From Paenibacillus uliginis N3/975 (GTDB lineage: Bacteria; Bacillota; Bacilli; Paenibacillales; Paenibacillaceae), in assembly GCF_900177425.1 (NCBI RefSeq), contig NZ_LT840184.1:3636263-3700262 (forward strand): DNA of 64,000 nucleotides, given 5' to 3'. The position numbers were made by a program, and so were the translations under genes. Positions 9,644-18,193 of the stretch are shown one piece after another. Under the pieces are notes generated by a model that searched no databases, had not been told where the DNA came from, and worked only from the letters and a program-made list of their open reading frames with translations. How positions within the stretch are numbered: position 1 is the stretch's first letter; each line of letters starts with the position of its first letter.

Positions 9644-10291
9644 TCATTCTCCCTCAACCTTTGGCGGCTGCTGAATCAACTTGACTACATAGGAGAAGCT
9701 GCCTTTTTCTGCCCCCAGTATAATTTCCATGTTATAAATGAATGCCTGTATCTTTTGGATGATTTCTTCAGACTTCCAGTTAAATATCCCTTCATCGAAC
9801 AGAAACTGAGAGGCGACCAGCAATAATTCCATCGATTCTTTCGGATAAGGAGTTTGAAACAGCTTCTCCTTTATTCCCTGTTCAATTACCTCTGTCAAAA
9901 CAGGCGTGAGCTTTAGAATGGTCTGAGCCAAGCTTTTTTGGTGTATTTGTGCATTCTCTGGTTGGTGAAACTGCTCAATTAGATGTCCTTTTCTATCCGT
10001 ATCCGGCTTTTGCGCCATAATGATTTGAAACATCTTTTCATGAACTGTAAGCTCATTGTTCGTGGCAATCTGCTTCGCTGCTTCTACCCCTTCGTCGATG
10101 AATCGCAGGACAACCGCATCCATGACTTCTTCCTTTGATTTAAAATAATAGTATAAGGTGCCTTTAGCGATTCCGATGGCCTGCAACATATCGTTCACTG
10201 TCGTTTTGGCATAACCTTTGGTAAAAAAAAGCATTTCAGCCGTATCTAAAATTTCATTTCTGCGTTCTTCAGGTTCTTTGGATATTCTCAT
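9644..10291 (-). CDS. TetR/AcrR-family repressor of the adjacent exporter
   Basis: An N-terminal TetR helix-turn-helix (AEMLFFTKGYAKTTVNDM then IGIAKGTLYYYFKSKEE, about residues 15-60) is followed by a helical ligand domain. An upstream in-frame ATG at 10306 contains the Shine-Dalgarno sequence itself (ATGGAGGC), so the true start is the ATG at 10291, eight bases behind GGAGG. A near-perfect 19 bp palindrome lies between its -10 box and the start, which points to autoregulation. It is co-transcribed with the MFS exporter. The same palindrome occurs before cobQ. Confidence 0.88.
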   Translation of the reverse strand: MRISKEPEERRNEILDTAEMLFFTKGYAKTTVNDMLQAIGIAKGTLYYYFKSKEEVMDAVVLRFIDEGVEAAKQIATNNELTVHEKMFQIIMAQKPDTDRKGHLIEQFHQPENAQIHQKSLAQTILKLTPVLTEVIEQGIKEKLFQTPYPKESMELLLVASQFLFDEGIFNWKSEEIIQKIQAFIYNMEIILGAEKGSFSYVVKLIQQPPKVEGE

Positions 10292-10310
10292 GATCGTTGC
10301 CTCCATTCCA

Positions 10311-10362
10311 TAGACTGACGGTCGGTCTATTATGATTATATTGGTAATCCAGATTATGTCAA
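10311..10362 (-). promoter_or_regulatory. Promoter and TetR operator of the tetR-MFS operon
   Basis: On the minus strand TTGACA (10362-10357), a 16-base spacer and TATAAT (10340-10335) precede the palindrome TAGACTGACGGTCGGTCTA at 10311-10329. The palindrome has 9 bp arms around a central G with one mismatch. An operator over the start of transcription is the usual layout for TetR autorepression. Binding is inferred. Confidence 0.8.
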
Positions 10363-10421
10363 TGGATTATTTCAAATCGTACCTTAAACCGGGAGTTGAT
10401 CAAGACCACCCCTTTTTCGGA

Positions 10422-10460
10422 CAAAAAAAAGCCCGGCACCTGCAACCACAAGCGCCGGAC
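10422..10460 (-). terminator. Terminator behind cobQ
   Basis: GTCCGGCGC pairs with GTGCCGGGC (9 bp, two G-U) on the minus strand and is followed by eight T. It lies 28 bases past the cobQ stop and separates cobQ from the tetR promoter. Confidence 0.88.
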
Positions 10461-10488
10461 TGTTTCGTTATGCTAACCTCTGACTATT

Positions 10489-12105
10489 TCAGGATTGCGG
10501 TTCCACATTCCGCAATATTCGGTAGATTGACTCCATATCCAAATGGCTGCGAACCTGATCCGCCAACCGGTCAAAGGCAGCCTCCCGCTGGGCGGCAAAG
10601 TTCAATTCGCAAGGCAGAGCCGCCATCCCCTTAGCTTCGCGAAGCCCGTTCAACCAGCCTCTGCGGAAAGCATCGTTATGGAACAAGCCATGCAAATAGG
10701 TGCCCATGATGCGTCCATTCGGATGCAGCAGGCCGTCAAATCCGGCGAAATCCGCTCTATCCTTGCCCATAGCTTGTAGCTCCATCAGCGGTTCGGCCGC
10801 GACATCCGCCGCCGTCGGCAGCGAACGGCCCATATGAATCTCATACCCTTCCACGGAACAATCATAGAGTGGAGTGTTGCGCAGACTGGAGGCGATCACG
10901 GTCCCCCGTACCCGTTCCGTCCGCTTGTCAGCCGCGAACACAGTCTCCATCGGTAGCAGGCCCAGGCCGTCGATAACCGCGCCAGCCTCGGCTTCCGCTC
11001 CATAAGGATCACGCAGACGTTCGCCCAACATTTGATAGCCTCCGCAAATGCCAGTCACTGCCCCATCCTTCGCATAAGATACCAATGCGTCAGCTAACCC
11101 ATTCTCCTGCATCCAGTGCAAATCGGCCATCGTGCTCTTCGTCCCCGGAATAATGATTGCATCCGGCGTTCCAAGCTCTTGCGGCCGGCGAACATAGCGG
11201 ATGCGCACATCGCGCTCCGCCGCCAGCGGATCAATATCGGTAAAGTTCGAAATGTGGGGCAAGGCCACGACCGCAATATCCAGGTCGTTCTCCGGAAGTA
11301 CCTTCCCCTTCCACTGCTCCAGCGCTACCGAATCCTCAGCTTCAATATCCAAATCGTCGGCATACGGTAGCACGCCAAGCACCGGAATACCGGTGCGCTC
11401 TTCAAGCCAGTCCAATCCGGGCTGTAGCAGCGCGACGTCCCCGCGGAATTTGTTAATGATGAATCCTTGAACCCGCTCCCGTTCATGCGGCTCCAGCAGT
11501 TCCAAAGTGCCGACGATAAAAGCGAATACCCCGCCGCGGTCGATGTCAGCGACGAGCAGGACGGGAGCCTCCGCCCAGGCCGCCATGTTCATATTGACGA
11601 TATCGTTCTGCTTAAGATTAATTTCGGCTGGGCTGCCTGCTCCCTCCATGACAACGATATCGTAGGCATCGCGCAGCCGGTTCACCGCCTCGACCACGAT
11701 CCGCTTCGCTTCAGGCAGGAAACCGGAACGGTAATCGCGGGCGCTTAGATTTTTATAAGGCTTGCCATGCACGACGACCTGCGAGTTCATTTCTTGCATC
11801 GGCTTGAGCAGCACCGGATTCATATCCGTCGTCGCCGCAATGCCGCAAGCTTCCGCCTGCACGCCCTGTGCGCGCCCAATCTCCTTGCCATCCGGCGTCA
11901 CATAGGAATTTAGCGCCATATTTTGCGACTTGAAAGGGGCTACCCGGTATCCGTCCTGCTTGAATATCCGACACAGCGCCGTCGTAACGACGCTCTTGCC
12001 GACATCCGAGGCGGTTCCCTGAAGCATGATCGTCCGCCCCTGCAGGCGTCCTCCTTTTTCTTTTGCCTGTTCAGCGCCATGCTCGGCTTCAGATCTCTCA
12101 CTCAT
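10489..12105 (-). CDS. cobQ: Cobyric acid synthase (cobQ/cbiP), isolated and GC-rich
   Basis: The enzyme amidates positions b, d, e and g of adenosylcobyrinic a,c-diamide using glutamine and ATP in cobalamin synthesis. A dethiobiotin-synthetase-like P-loop (LQGTASDVGKSVVTTAL) opens the protein. The fingerprint FKSQNMALNSYVTPDGKE follows, and the C-terminal class I glutamine amidotransferase domain has the nucleophile in GICGGYQMLGE. The start at 12105 has AAAGG nine bases upstream. An ATG at 12114 overlaps that site. About 25 residues precede the usual N-terminus. No other cob gene is nearby. The gene is visibly richer in G+C than its neighbours, and its promoter copies that of the adjacent tetR gene, both of which suggest a recent rearrangement. 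Confidence 0.92.
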   Translation of the reverse strand: MSERSEAEHGAEQAKEKGGRLQGRTIMLQGTASDVGKSVVTTALCRIFKQDGYRVAPFKSQNMALNSYVTPDGKEIGRAQGVQAEACGIAATTDMNPVLLKPMQEMNSQVVVHGKPYKNLSARDYRSGFLPEAKRIVVEAVNRLRDAYDIVVMEGAGSPAEINLKQNDIVNMNMAAWAEAPVLLVADIDRGGVFAFIVGTLELLEPHERERVQGFIINKFRGDVALLQPGLDWLEERTGIPVLGVLPYADDLDIEAEDSVALEQWKGKVLPENDLDIAVVALPHISNFTDIDPLAAERDVRIRYVRRPQELGTPDAIIIPGTKSTMADLHWMQENGLADALVSYAKDGAVTGICGGYQMLGERLRDPYGAEAEAGAVIDGLGLLPMETVFAADKRTERVRGTVIASSLRNTPLYDCSVEGYEIHMGRSLPTAADVAAEPLMELQAMGKDRADFAGFDGLLHPNGRIMGTYLHGLFHNDAFRRGWLNGLREAKGMAALPCELNFAAQREAAFDRLADQVRSHLDMESIYRILRNVEPQS

Positions 12106-12173
12106 ATCTTTCATCCTTTCGTGGTTATCTCCTGTTGAAGCGGTAAGACGACAGTCGCCTCCATCTATTCGTT

Positions 12174-12223
12174 AGACTGACGGTCGGTCTTTTTGATTAT
12201 AGTGATAGTCTAGATAATATCAA
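12174..12223 (-). promoter_or_regulatory. cobQ promoter with a second copy of the TetR operator
   Basis: On the minus strand TTGATA (12223-12218), a 16-base spacer and TATAAT (12201-12196) precede AGACTGACGGTCGGTCT at 12174-12190. The 17 bases match the tetR operator exactly. Spacing of promoter and operator is the same as before tetR, and an ATGGAGGC sequence follows in both, although here no tetR start follows it. The cassette therefore looks like a duplicated, diverged tetR promoter now driving cobQ. Confidence 0.78.
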
Positions 12224-12474
12224 TGCAGAATATATCAAATCATTATCCAAATAATGAACAAAAAATGCCCTGCAAAGATAACTACAGGCCTACAATCAAA
12301 ATGAAACTAAAGATTCTTAAGCCTAAGCATCACTACGAATGCAGATTATTCTTCCGATTGCTGTTGCCCCAGTATTGTAGCCATAAAATCCACCTTCAAT
12401 AGTATCTTATCGAACACTACTTTCCAGTCAAAAAATTGAACGAGTTCAAAAATTTGAATGAACCACGCATCTCA

Positions 12475-12921
12475 TTAAATTTTGTATATAGTCACATCAT
12501 AATTACTAAATACATCCTCAATTAATTTATAAACAATATCCCAATCTCCGTTGGCAAGACCACATCCGATGTTATAGGGTAGTGCAACACTAAGCCCCTT
12601 TTCCTGTGCTTCATTTTTTAATGAAACCAGAGCTTTTTGTAATGCCTCATAATCTGTATATATGACCTTCTGCCTTCCGTAATTTAGTTGACCAAATAAG
12701 TTGGCCACGTATTTAGACCCTGTTTTAACCATATGACATTTCCCTAGTAAATCATGAGGTGCAACATTATCGCAAAATTGTTTGTAAGAAGGATAAAGAT
12801 TGGAGTAGGCGTCTCTTAATGACTTTGCAATCCCTGATCCCATAACACCTTGGCAATTCACTTGATGAGCCATAATATCTTCCGCTGCATCCAATAAACT
12901 TCCTTCGACAATTTTCATCAT
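12475..12921 (-). CDS. Macrodomain ADP-ribose-binding protein
   Basis: The 148-residue protein is a single macrodomain: VEGSLLDAAEDIMAHQVNC, QGVMGSGIAKSLRD, then LFGQLNYGRQ and LPYNIGCGLANGDW. This arrangement is closest to the TARG1/OARD-like and phage Appr-1''-p groups, which remove ADP-ribose from proteins or nucleic acids or process ADP-ribose 1''-phosphate. The start is the ATG at 12921 with GGAAGG about seven bases upstream. The ATG at 12942 lies before that site. It stands alone. Reversal of ADP-ribosylation, for example of a toxin's action, is plausible but not shown. Confidence 0.87.
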   Translation of the reverse strand: MMKIVEGSLLDAAEDIMAHQVNCQGVMGSGIAKSLRDAYSNLYPSYKQFCDNVAPHDLLGKCHMVKTGSKYVANLFGQLNYGRQKVIYTDYEALQKALVSLKNEAQEKGLSVALPYNIGCGLANGDWDIVYKLIEDVFSNYDVTIYKI

Positions 12922-13132
12922 ATGTACCCTTCCTTTCTTCATAAAACCTCTCCTACCATTTAATCATATCTAATGTCCTTCTCAAAGAGTTTGTAAGAGT
13001 TCAATTAACTACGAGCTTCCGTGGTTGATACAAATAAATCCAAGAGCAAAGTTCTCTAATATGGTATAATCTACTAATGTGGTAATATACAAAATTCCAC
13101 ACATCATAGAATCGAGAGGGGAAAGATTTTTC

Positions 13133-14521
13133 ATGCAAGACAATACACATTGGAGCAAATTTAGGCGTTGAGCTGGAGCTGGGGCGCTGAGCTTAACAAT
13201 CCTGTTAGGTCAGGTTATCCCAATTCATGCCGACACACCTGCTGCAGTTCCTGACATCAGCCGTTGGTCCATCTCTACGCTGAACGAAGGCGAGAAATAC
13301 GGGATTTATCCGATGGAATGGTATTACGACGGAACTTTCAAAAAGTCCATAACTTCCAATAAATTCAATTCCTTGATGGATGCAACTGCGAAGAAGCTTG
13401 ATCTGCTCGGACTCAAGAAAAAAGAGGCTTCCTTGTCCTTTACGACTGGTGAAGTAATCACAAGAGAAACTGTAATTACCTCGTTACACAAGCTGCTAGC
13501 CAATTACGAATTGCCGGAATCTTTCGGGATAACTGGAGTTGAACCAATTGACTATATGCAGCAAAAAGGCATCGTTAAAGGAACTAAAGCTGGTCTTCAA
13601 TTGGATCAACCATCTACGATTGAACAAGCAGCTGTAATGGCAAGCAGAATGGTTGAGTATACATACGATATGACCGGAGGCGGAGCCAAAGGTCTCATGT
13701 GGAAAGTAACTAACGACAAAAACACACTGTATTTGCTAGGATCGGTTCACTTGGGCATCACCGATATGTACCCAATGCATAAAAGTATCCGAGATGCGTT
13801 TGAAGCGTCGGACGATCTGTGGGTCGAACTTGATCTTGTAGGCGGGGATATGAGTTATTTTCAAGAAAAAATGGTGTACAGTGACGGCACTACATTGAAG
13901 GACCATGTAGCCGCTGCGACTTACGAGAAGCTGCAAAAAGTGCTTACAAAGCTAGAAGTACCAGCCAATGCTTTCGATGGTTACAAGCCATTTGCCGTTT
14001 CGAACAGTCTCTCGACGTTCGCTTACTTCGATAACCCAACCGAGATCGGGATTGCCAATGCTACCGGTATCGATCGTCACTTCCTCACTAGTGCGATGCT
14101 GATGGGCAAGCCGATTCACGAGCTGGAAGGCATCAAATTGCAGGCTGACCTGTTTGCAGATGTACCTGCTGAGCAGCAGGAAAAAGAATTAAATGCCATG
14201 CTAGATGCTTTCTTGTCCGAAAGCGCGGCAAATGAAGTTGCTAAACAATTAAAACAAATGCAGCTTGATTGGATTAAAGGCGATGTGGAAGGTCTGAGAA
14301 AAACCCTGACAACAGATGGACAATTTACTGAAGGTGATGCGAATCAGCGTCTGATCGGTGAGCGAGACAAAAATATGGCTAAAAAGCTAGCTGAATTGTT
14401 GGAGCAAAAAGGAGAGAATACCTCCTTTGTTGTCGTAGGCGCGGCACACTATGTGATGGAAGGCATGGTTGTCGACCTGTTGAAAGAAAAAGGATATAAG
14501 GTTGAATTGGTTCAAAAATAG
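13133..14521 (+). pseudogene. Exported TraB/GumN-family protein interrupted by a stop in the signal peptide
   Basis: A GAGGGG site precedes the ATG at 13133. Codons 1-12 (MQDNTHWSKFRR) are followed by TGA at 13169-13171, and then in the same frame by a perfect signal-peptide core and cleavage region (ALSLTILLGQVIPIHA). The rest is intact to 14521. An SLH-like segment of about 130 residues precedes a TraB/GumN domain with its two GxxH motifs, LLGSVHLG and VGAAHYVMEG, thought to form a metal site. Without readthrough only a truncated product from an internal start such as 13313 could be made, without export signal. The family role in bacteria is unclear; proteolysis has been proposed. Confidence 0.82.
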
Positions 14522-14551
14522 TATGATACATTAGTTCTTTTAAAGGGAAAG

Positions 14552-14605
14552 GAAGTATCTCTAAGGTGGCGATGAAATAATCGCGATAAGAGATGCTTCT
14601 TTTTA
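14552..14605 (+). terminator. Terminator behind the TraB pseudogene
   Basis: GAAGTATCTCT pairs with AGAGATGCTTC, with an inner CGAT/ATCG pairing, and the stem is followed by TTTTT. Confidence 0.82.
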
Positions 14606-14656
14606 ACATCCTATAGTTCTGAACTATAACTTTTCGTATTAGGAAAGGAACCACCA

Positions 14657-15535
14657 ATGAAATTAGCCTATAAAATCGTCAAACGAAGCATCCTTTCACC
14701 ACTGGACCTGGAACAGGTCAAAGCTCTAGAGGAAGTATGCAACTCGCATGACCAGATCGTACTGAAATTGAACTGGAATATGCTAAAAAATAGAGAGGGT
14801 ACCGAGATCACGGACTTGTTAGCATATGTAGATGGGAAGCTCGTAGGCTTTCTCGGACTATATATGATCGAGGCAAAAGAAATCGAGTTAAGCGGCATGG
14901 TACATCCAGAGTACCGGAGACAAGGAATTTTCCGGGAAATGTTTAGGCAAGCGAAGGAAGAAGCTGTACAAAAACAATTGGACACAATCTTGATCACTAA
15001 CCCAGGATCTTCTGAATCTGGTAAGGCATTCAGCGAAGCTTTATTCGCTAGAAATAAATTCTCCGAATATTATATGGAGAGACAGCATGAATACGAGGAT
15101 AAACAACCATCCACAATTCAGTTGGGACTACGCCTGGCTACGATAGATGATTTGGCAGAGTTGATTCGATTAGATCAAGAAGGCTTCTCTTCCTCGCCTG
15201 AGGATGCAGAGCAGTATGAAAAAAAAGCATTAGCGACAGAGAAAGTGACTATTCTTATGGCAGAGATTGAGGAGAAACCAGTAGGGAAAATACTTTTGAG
15301 AGAAAATGAGACAGAGATCTTTTTTTATGGATTTGTCGTTTCAAAAGAATTTCGAGGGAAGGGCTATGGACGTAAGATTTTGAACGATTCCATCACCTAC
15401 GCAAAAACAATTTTGCAAAAGGAAAAGCAAGCTCTTGAAGTCGCAGCTACAAACGCTGGTGCGTTGCATTTGTATCAGTCATGTGGGTTTGTTTCGATTC
15501 GACAAGATGATTATTATGAATTACGAATTGATTAA
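14657..15535 (+). CDS. Double-GNAT acetyltransferase
   Basis: Two GNAT folds lie in tandem in 292 residues. Each has the acetyl-CoA pyrophosphate-binding signature: VHPEYRRQGIFREM near 90 and VSKEFRGKGYGRKIL near 232. The second also has the closing ALHLYQSCGF motif. GGAAAGGA lies ten bases before the ATG. The gene has its own terminators before and after and so is a single transcript. The acceptor substrate cannot be read from the sequence. In such two-domain proteins often only one half is catalytic. Confidence 0.85.
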   Translation: MKLAYKIVKRSILSPLDLEQVKALEEVCNSHDQIVLKLNWNMLKNREGTEITDLLAYVDGKLVGFLGLYMIEAKEIELSGMVHPEYRRQGIFREMFRQAKEEAVQKQLDTILITNPGSSESGKAFSEALFARNKFSEYYMERQHEYEDKQPSTIQLGLRLATIDDLAELIRLDQEGFSSSPEDAEQYEKKALATEKVTILMAEIEEKPVGKILLRENETEIFFYGFVVSKEFRGKGYGRKILNDSITYAKTILQKEKQALEVAATNAGALHLYQSCGFVSIRQDDYYELRID

Positions 15536-15572
15536 TGAAACTTTATTAGTGGAGATTCGATACTTATTTTAT

Positions 15573-15608
15573 TCGCCTTGTCCCTTTCAAAGGGGCTAGG
15601 CGATTTTT
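15573..15608 (+). terminator. Terminator behind the GNAT gene
   Basis: TCGCCT and AGGCGA enclose an inner CCCTTT/AAAGGG pairing, followed by five T and an A/T-rich tail. Confidence 0.85.
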
Positions 15609-15634
15609 ATTATGCAAGACAAGGTTTGGCATCA

Positions 15635-15663
15635 TTGACCTAAGATGCGATATTGTCGATAAT
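15635..15663 (+). promoter_or_regulatory. SigA-type promoter of the UbiD gene
   Basis: TTGACC (15635-15640) and GATAAT (15658-15663) are 17 bases apart. This places the transcription start near 15670 and leaves a leader of about 95 bases before the ATG at 15767. Confidence 0.5.
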
Positions 15664-15766
15664 AAAAGGGATATTCCATATTTCGATAATGTTCAAAGCA
15701 ATGAATTTGACAGGGACTCATCTTGCAAAAGTGAGTTCACTATCTTCAAGAGATTGGAGTTATACA

Positions 15767-17605
15767 ATGAGATATCTGAATTTAGAACAATGCATCATCG
15801 ATCTGGAAAAGCATGGGCATTTAATTCGTATACATGAAGAGGTTGACCCTAATCTTGAAATGGCTGCCATACATATGAAGGTGTATGAGGCAGGCGGACC
15901 CGCATTGTTATTTGAAAATGTGAAAGGTTCGAAGTTTCGTGCGGTATCCAATCTTTTCGGAACGATCGAGCGCAGCAAGTTTATTTTTCGGGATACGTTT
16001 GAGTCGACACAAAACGTAATCGCTTTGCGCAACGATCCTGTTAAAGCGCTCAAAAATCCTTTTAAATACGTCGGTACAGGGTTAGCAGCAAGAACGGCTT
16101 TACCTATCAAAAAAAGTAGCGGCTTACCTGCTGATTTTCAGGAAATTCAAATATCTGATCTCCCACTTATCAAGCATTGGAAAGATGATGGTGGTGCGTT
16201 TGTCACCTTGCCTCAGGTGTATTCGGAAGATCCGGAAAAACCGGGAATTATGAATTCCAATCTGGGGATGTACCGCGTACAGCTCAGTGGTAACGAATAT
16301 GAAATGAACAAAGAAGTCGGAATTCATTATCAAATACACCGGGGCATTGGCGTCCACCAAGATAAAGCGAATAAACTAGGCCAGCCTCTTAAAGTGAGTT
16401 GTTTTATTGGCGGCCCCCCTGCTCATACCATATCCGCGATTATGCCCTTGCCCGAGGGGATGAGTGAACTTACCTTTGCGGGATTACTCTCAGGTCGTCA
16501 CTTCCGTTACAGTTACGTGGATGGACATTGTATTAGTCATGATGCGGATTTTGTTATAACAGGAGAAATCCATCCTGGCGAGACCAAGCCGGAAGGTCCT
16601 TTCGGTGATCATTTGGGCTATTACAGCCTTATTCATCCTTTTCCAGTCATGAGGGTGCATAAAGTGTATGCCAAGCAAAATGCGATTTATCCATTTACTG
16701 TCGTTGGCCGGCCGCCGCAAGAGGATACTTCCTTCGGGGAATTAATTCATGAGCTGACAGGTGGAGCGATTAAACAAGAGATTCCTGGAGTAAAAGAAGT
16801 TCATGCCGTCGATGCAGCTGGTGTGCATCCATTGCTCTTTGCTATCGGAAGCGAACGTTATACCCCCTATCAACAAGTGAAACAGCCGGCAGAGCTTCTT
16901 ACGATTGCTAATCGCATCTTAGGAACTGGGCAATTGAGTTTAGCCAAGTATTTATTCATTGCGGCTGAAGAGAAACAGGCCATCAGTACGCATCATATTG
17001 AGGATTTTTTGGCCTATATTTTGGAGCGTATCAATCTGCACCGAGACATTCATTTTCAAACCAACACAACCATCGACACCCTCGATTATTCAGGAACCGG
17101 ACTCAACACCGGAAGCAAGGTCGTGTTCGCAGCTGTTGGAGATAAAATAAGGGACTTGTGCACAGAGGTGCCTGACTCCTTGAAAGATCTGCGTGGTTTT
17201 GATCCTGCCAAAATGGTGATGCCAGGCATTGTCGCCATCCAAGGACCTGCATTTAAGAGTTACGCCGAGGCGCAGCAGGAAATAAACGATTTAAGTGATG
17301 CGATTCGAGAAAAGGGTCCTCTCTCCTCTTGTCCGATGATCATCTTATGTGATGATAGCGACTTTATGAGCGAGACGATTAACAATTTTCTCTGGGCTAC
17401 CTTCACTCGTAGCAACCCTTCCCATGATATTCACGGCGTGAATAGTTACACCCAGAACAAGCATTGGGGCTGCGATAATGTAATTATTGACGCCCGCAAG
17501 AAACCACATCAAGCGCCACCATTAATACCTGATCCAACCGTTGAAAACAACATCCAACGTTTTTTTGCAAAAGGTGGTAGTTTAAGCGGTATTCAGATAC
17601 GGTAG
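15767..17605 (+). CDS. UbiD-family prenylated-FMN decarboxylase, about 612 aa
   Basis: UbiD enzymes decarboxylate aromatic or alpha,beta-unsaturated acids with prenylated FMN made by a UbiX partner. The family pattern is clear: an N-terminal LEKHGHLIRIHEEVDPN, GGPALLFENVKG, the central GGPPAHTISAIMPLPEG, the active-site region KPEGPFGDHLGYYS, and VVGRPPQEDTSFGEL. The start is the ATG at 15767 with GGAG seven bases upstream. Upstream in-frame ATGs give a basic tail unlike the family. The 600-residue form is longer than E. coli UbiD and resembles relatives annotated in menaquinone or aromatic acid metabolism. No ubiX gene is present in the window, so the substrate stays open. Confidence 0.9.
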   Translation: MRYLNLEQCIIDLEKHGHLIRIHEEVDPNLEMAAIHMKVYEAGGPALLFENVKGSKFRAVSNLFGTIERSKFIFRDTFESTQNVIALRNDPVKALKNPFKYVGTGLAARTALPIKKSSGLPADFQEIQISDLPLIKHWKDDGGAFVTLPQVYSEDPEKPGIMNSNLGMYRVQLSGNEYEMNKEVGIHYQIHRGIGVHQDKANKLGQPLKVSCFIGGPPAHTISAIMPLPEGMSELTFAGLLSGRHFRYSYVDGHCISHDADFVITGEIHPGETKPEGPFGDHLGYYSLIHPFPVMRVHKVYAKQNAIYPFTVVGRPPQEDTSFGELIHELTGGAIKQEIPGVKEVHAVDAAGVHPLLFAIGSERYTPYQQVKQPAELLTIANRILGTGQLSLAKYLFIAAEEKQAISTHHIEDFLAYILERINLHRDIHFQTNTTIDTLDYSGTGLNTGSKVVFAAVGDKIRDLCTEVPDSLKDLRGFDPAKMVMPGIVAIQGPAFKSYAEAQQEINDLSDAIREKGPLSSCPMIILCDDSDFMSETINNFLWATFTRSNPSHDIHGVNSYTQNKHWGCDNVIIDARKKPHQAPPLIPDPTVENNIQRFFAKGGSLSGIQIR

Positions 17606-17672
17606 AAGTCTCCATTCCCAAAACCTCCTATACGGATTTATCCGTTTAAACGGTATTCAGATATGGTAGAAG
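17581..17672 (+). repeat. 28 bp direct repeat covering the end of the UbiD gene
   Basis: The last codons and stop of the UbiD gene (17581-17608) recur at 17645-17672 with 26 of 28 bases identical, 64 bases further on. The pattern is tttaaRcggtattcag then ataYggtagaag. The second copy is non-coding. It could be a partial tandem duplication or the footprint of an excised insertion. Confidence 0.75.
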
Positions 17673-17752
17673 GGCGTATCTGATTGGGTAAAATATTCCC
17701 AGGAACGCCGGATTTTTGGGTCACTCGCTCCAACAAAATAGTAGTATTTGAC

Positions 17753-17785
17753 ACGCAACCTGAATAGGGTTGCGTTTTTATTTTT
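17753..17785 (+). terminator. Terminator of the UbiD transcript
   Basis: ACGCAACC and GGTTGCGT form an 8 bp stem around TGAATAG, followed by TTTTATTTTT. It lies 148 bases past the UbiD stop. Confidence 0.85.
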
Positions 17786-17839
17786 ATGAATGACCTAACG
17801 GGATTCAGTCCCCACGCTGGGTTTCTATTATTCATGAAC

Positions 17840-17875
17840 CTTACACCGTGTGCTTCTCCTAGCGCGCGGTGTAAG
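17840..17875. repeat. Palindromic intergenic repeat, copy 1 of 3
   Basis: CTTACACCGTGTGC pairs with GCGCGCGGTGTAAG (14 bp with two G-U) around a short loop. Its core CACCGYGYGC...AGCGCRCGGTG recurs at 19599-19627 and 33785-33812, each time in non-coding DNA. No T tract follows, so termination is not its obvious role. It resembles REP/PU-type elements in design. Confidence 0.7.
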
Positions 17876-17947
17876 GGTGAGGTTACAACATGTTGACGGT
17901 TAGTCGCCTGCCGCCACATTTACACACTATTTTTGCGGAATGCTTGA

Positions 17948-18120
17948 GGACTGACGTTCCACTATTTCTCCATTTTTGGCTCTTTTGATGTGTATGCGGA
18001 CAGGAGATCCGCTATTATCCGTCAACCAAAGGAATTCAGGGGTTTCACGAGCATATAACGGAACCTCTGTCCGCGAATATCACAATAAACAGATGTTTCT
18101 CTCAAATAGCGGATTCTCTC
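17948..18120. repeat. Composite intergenic repeat, copy 1, truncated by the IS
   Basis: Four short units follow each other: GGACTGACGTTCCACTATTT (17948), GGACAGGAGATCCGCTATT (17998), ATAACGGAACCTCTGTCC (18055) and AATAGCGGATTCTCTC (18105). Units 1-2 point one way and 3-4 the other. The same four units occur in the same relative order, inverted, at 47745-47922. The last unit here stops where the IS3-family element begins, which suggests that the element inserted into or next to the repeat. The rest of the gene-free stretch 17606-18127 holds the UbiD terminator and two other repeats, and no gene. Confidence 0.75.
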
Positions 18121-18193
18121 TTTATAGCCCCCTAATCCAATTGGACACTCCAAGGTACCTCAGATACACTAAAAAGAAATGAGGAGTCCGTCC

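Noticed and set aside
13133..13171. Selenocysteine at the TGA of the TraB gene
   Set aside because: The codon lies in a signal peptide where a redox residue has no role, and no SECIS-like hairpin directly follows.
17638..17919. 93-codon open frame on the minus strand
   Set aside because: It covers the UbiD terminator and the palindromic repeat, has no ribosome site, and its composition is that of repeat DNA.
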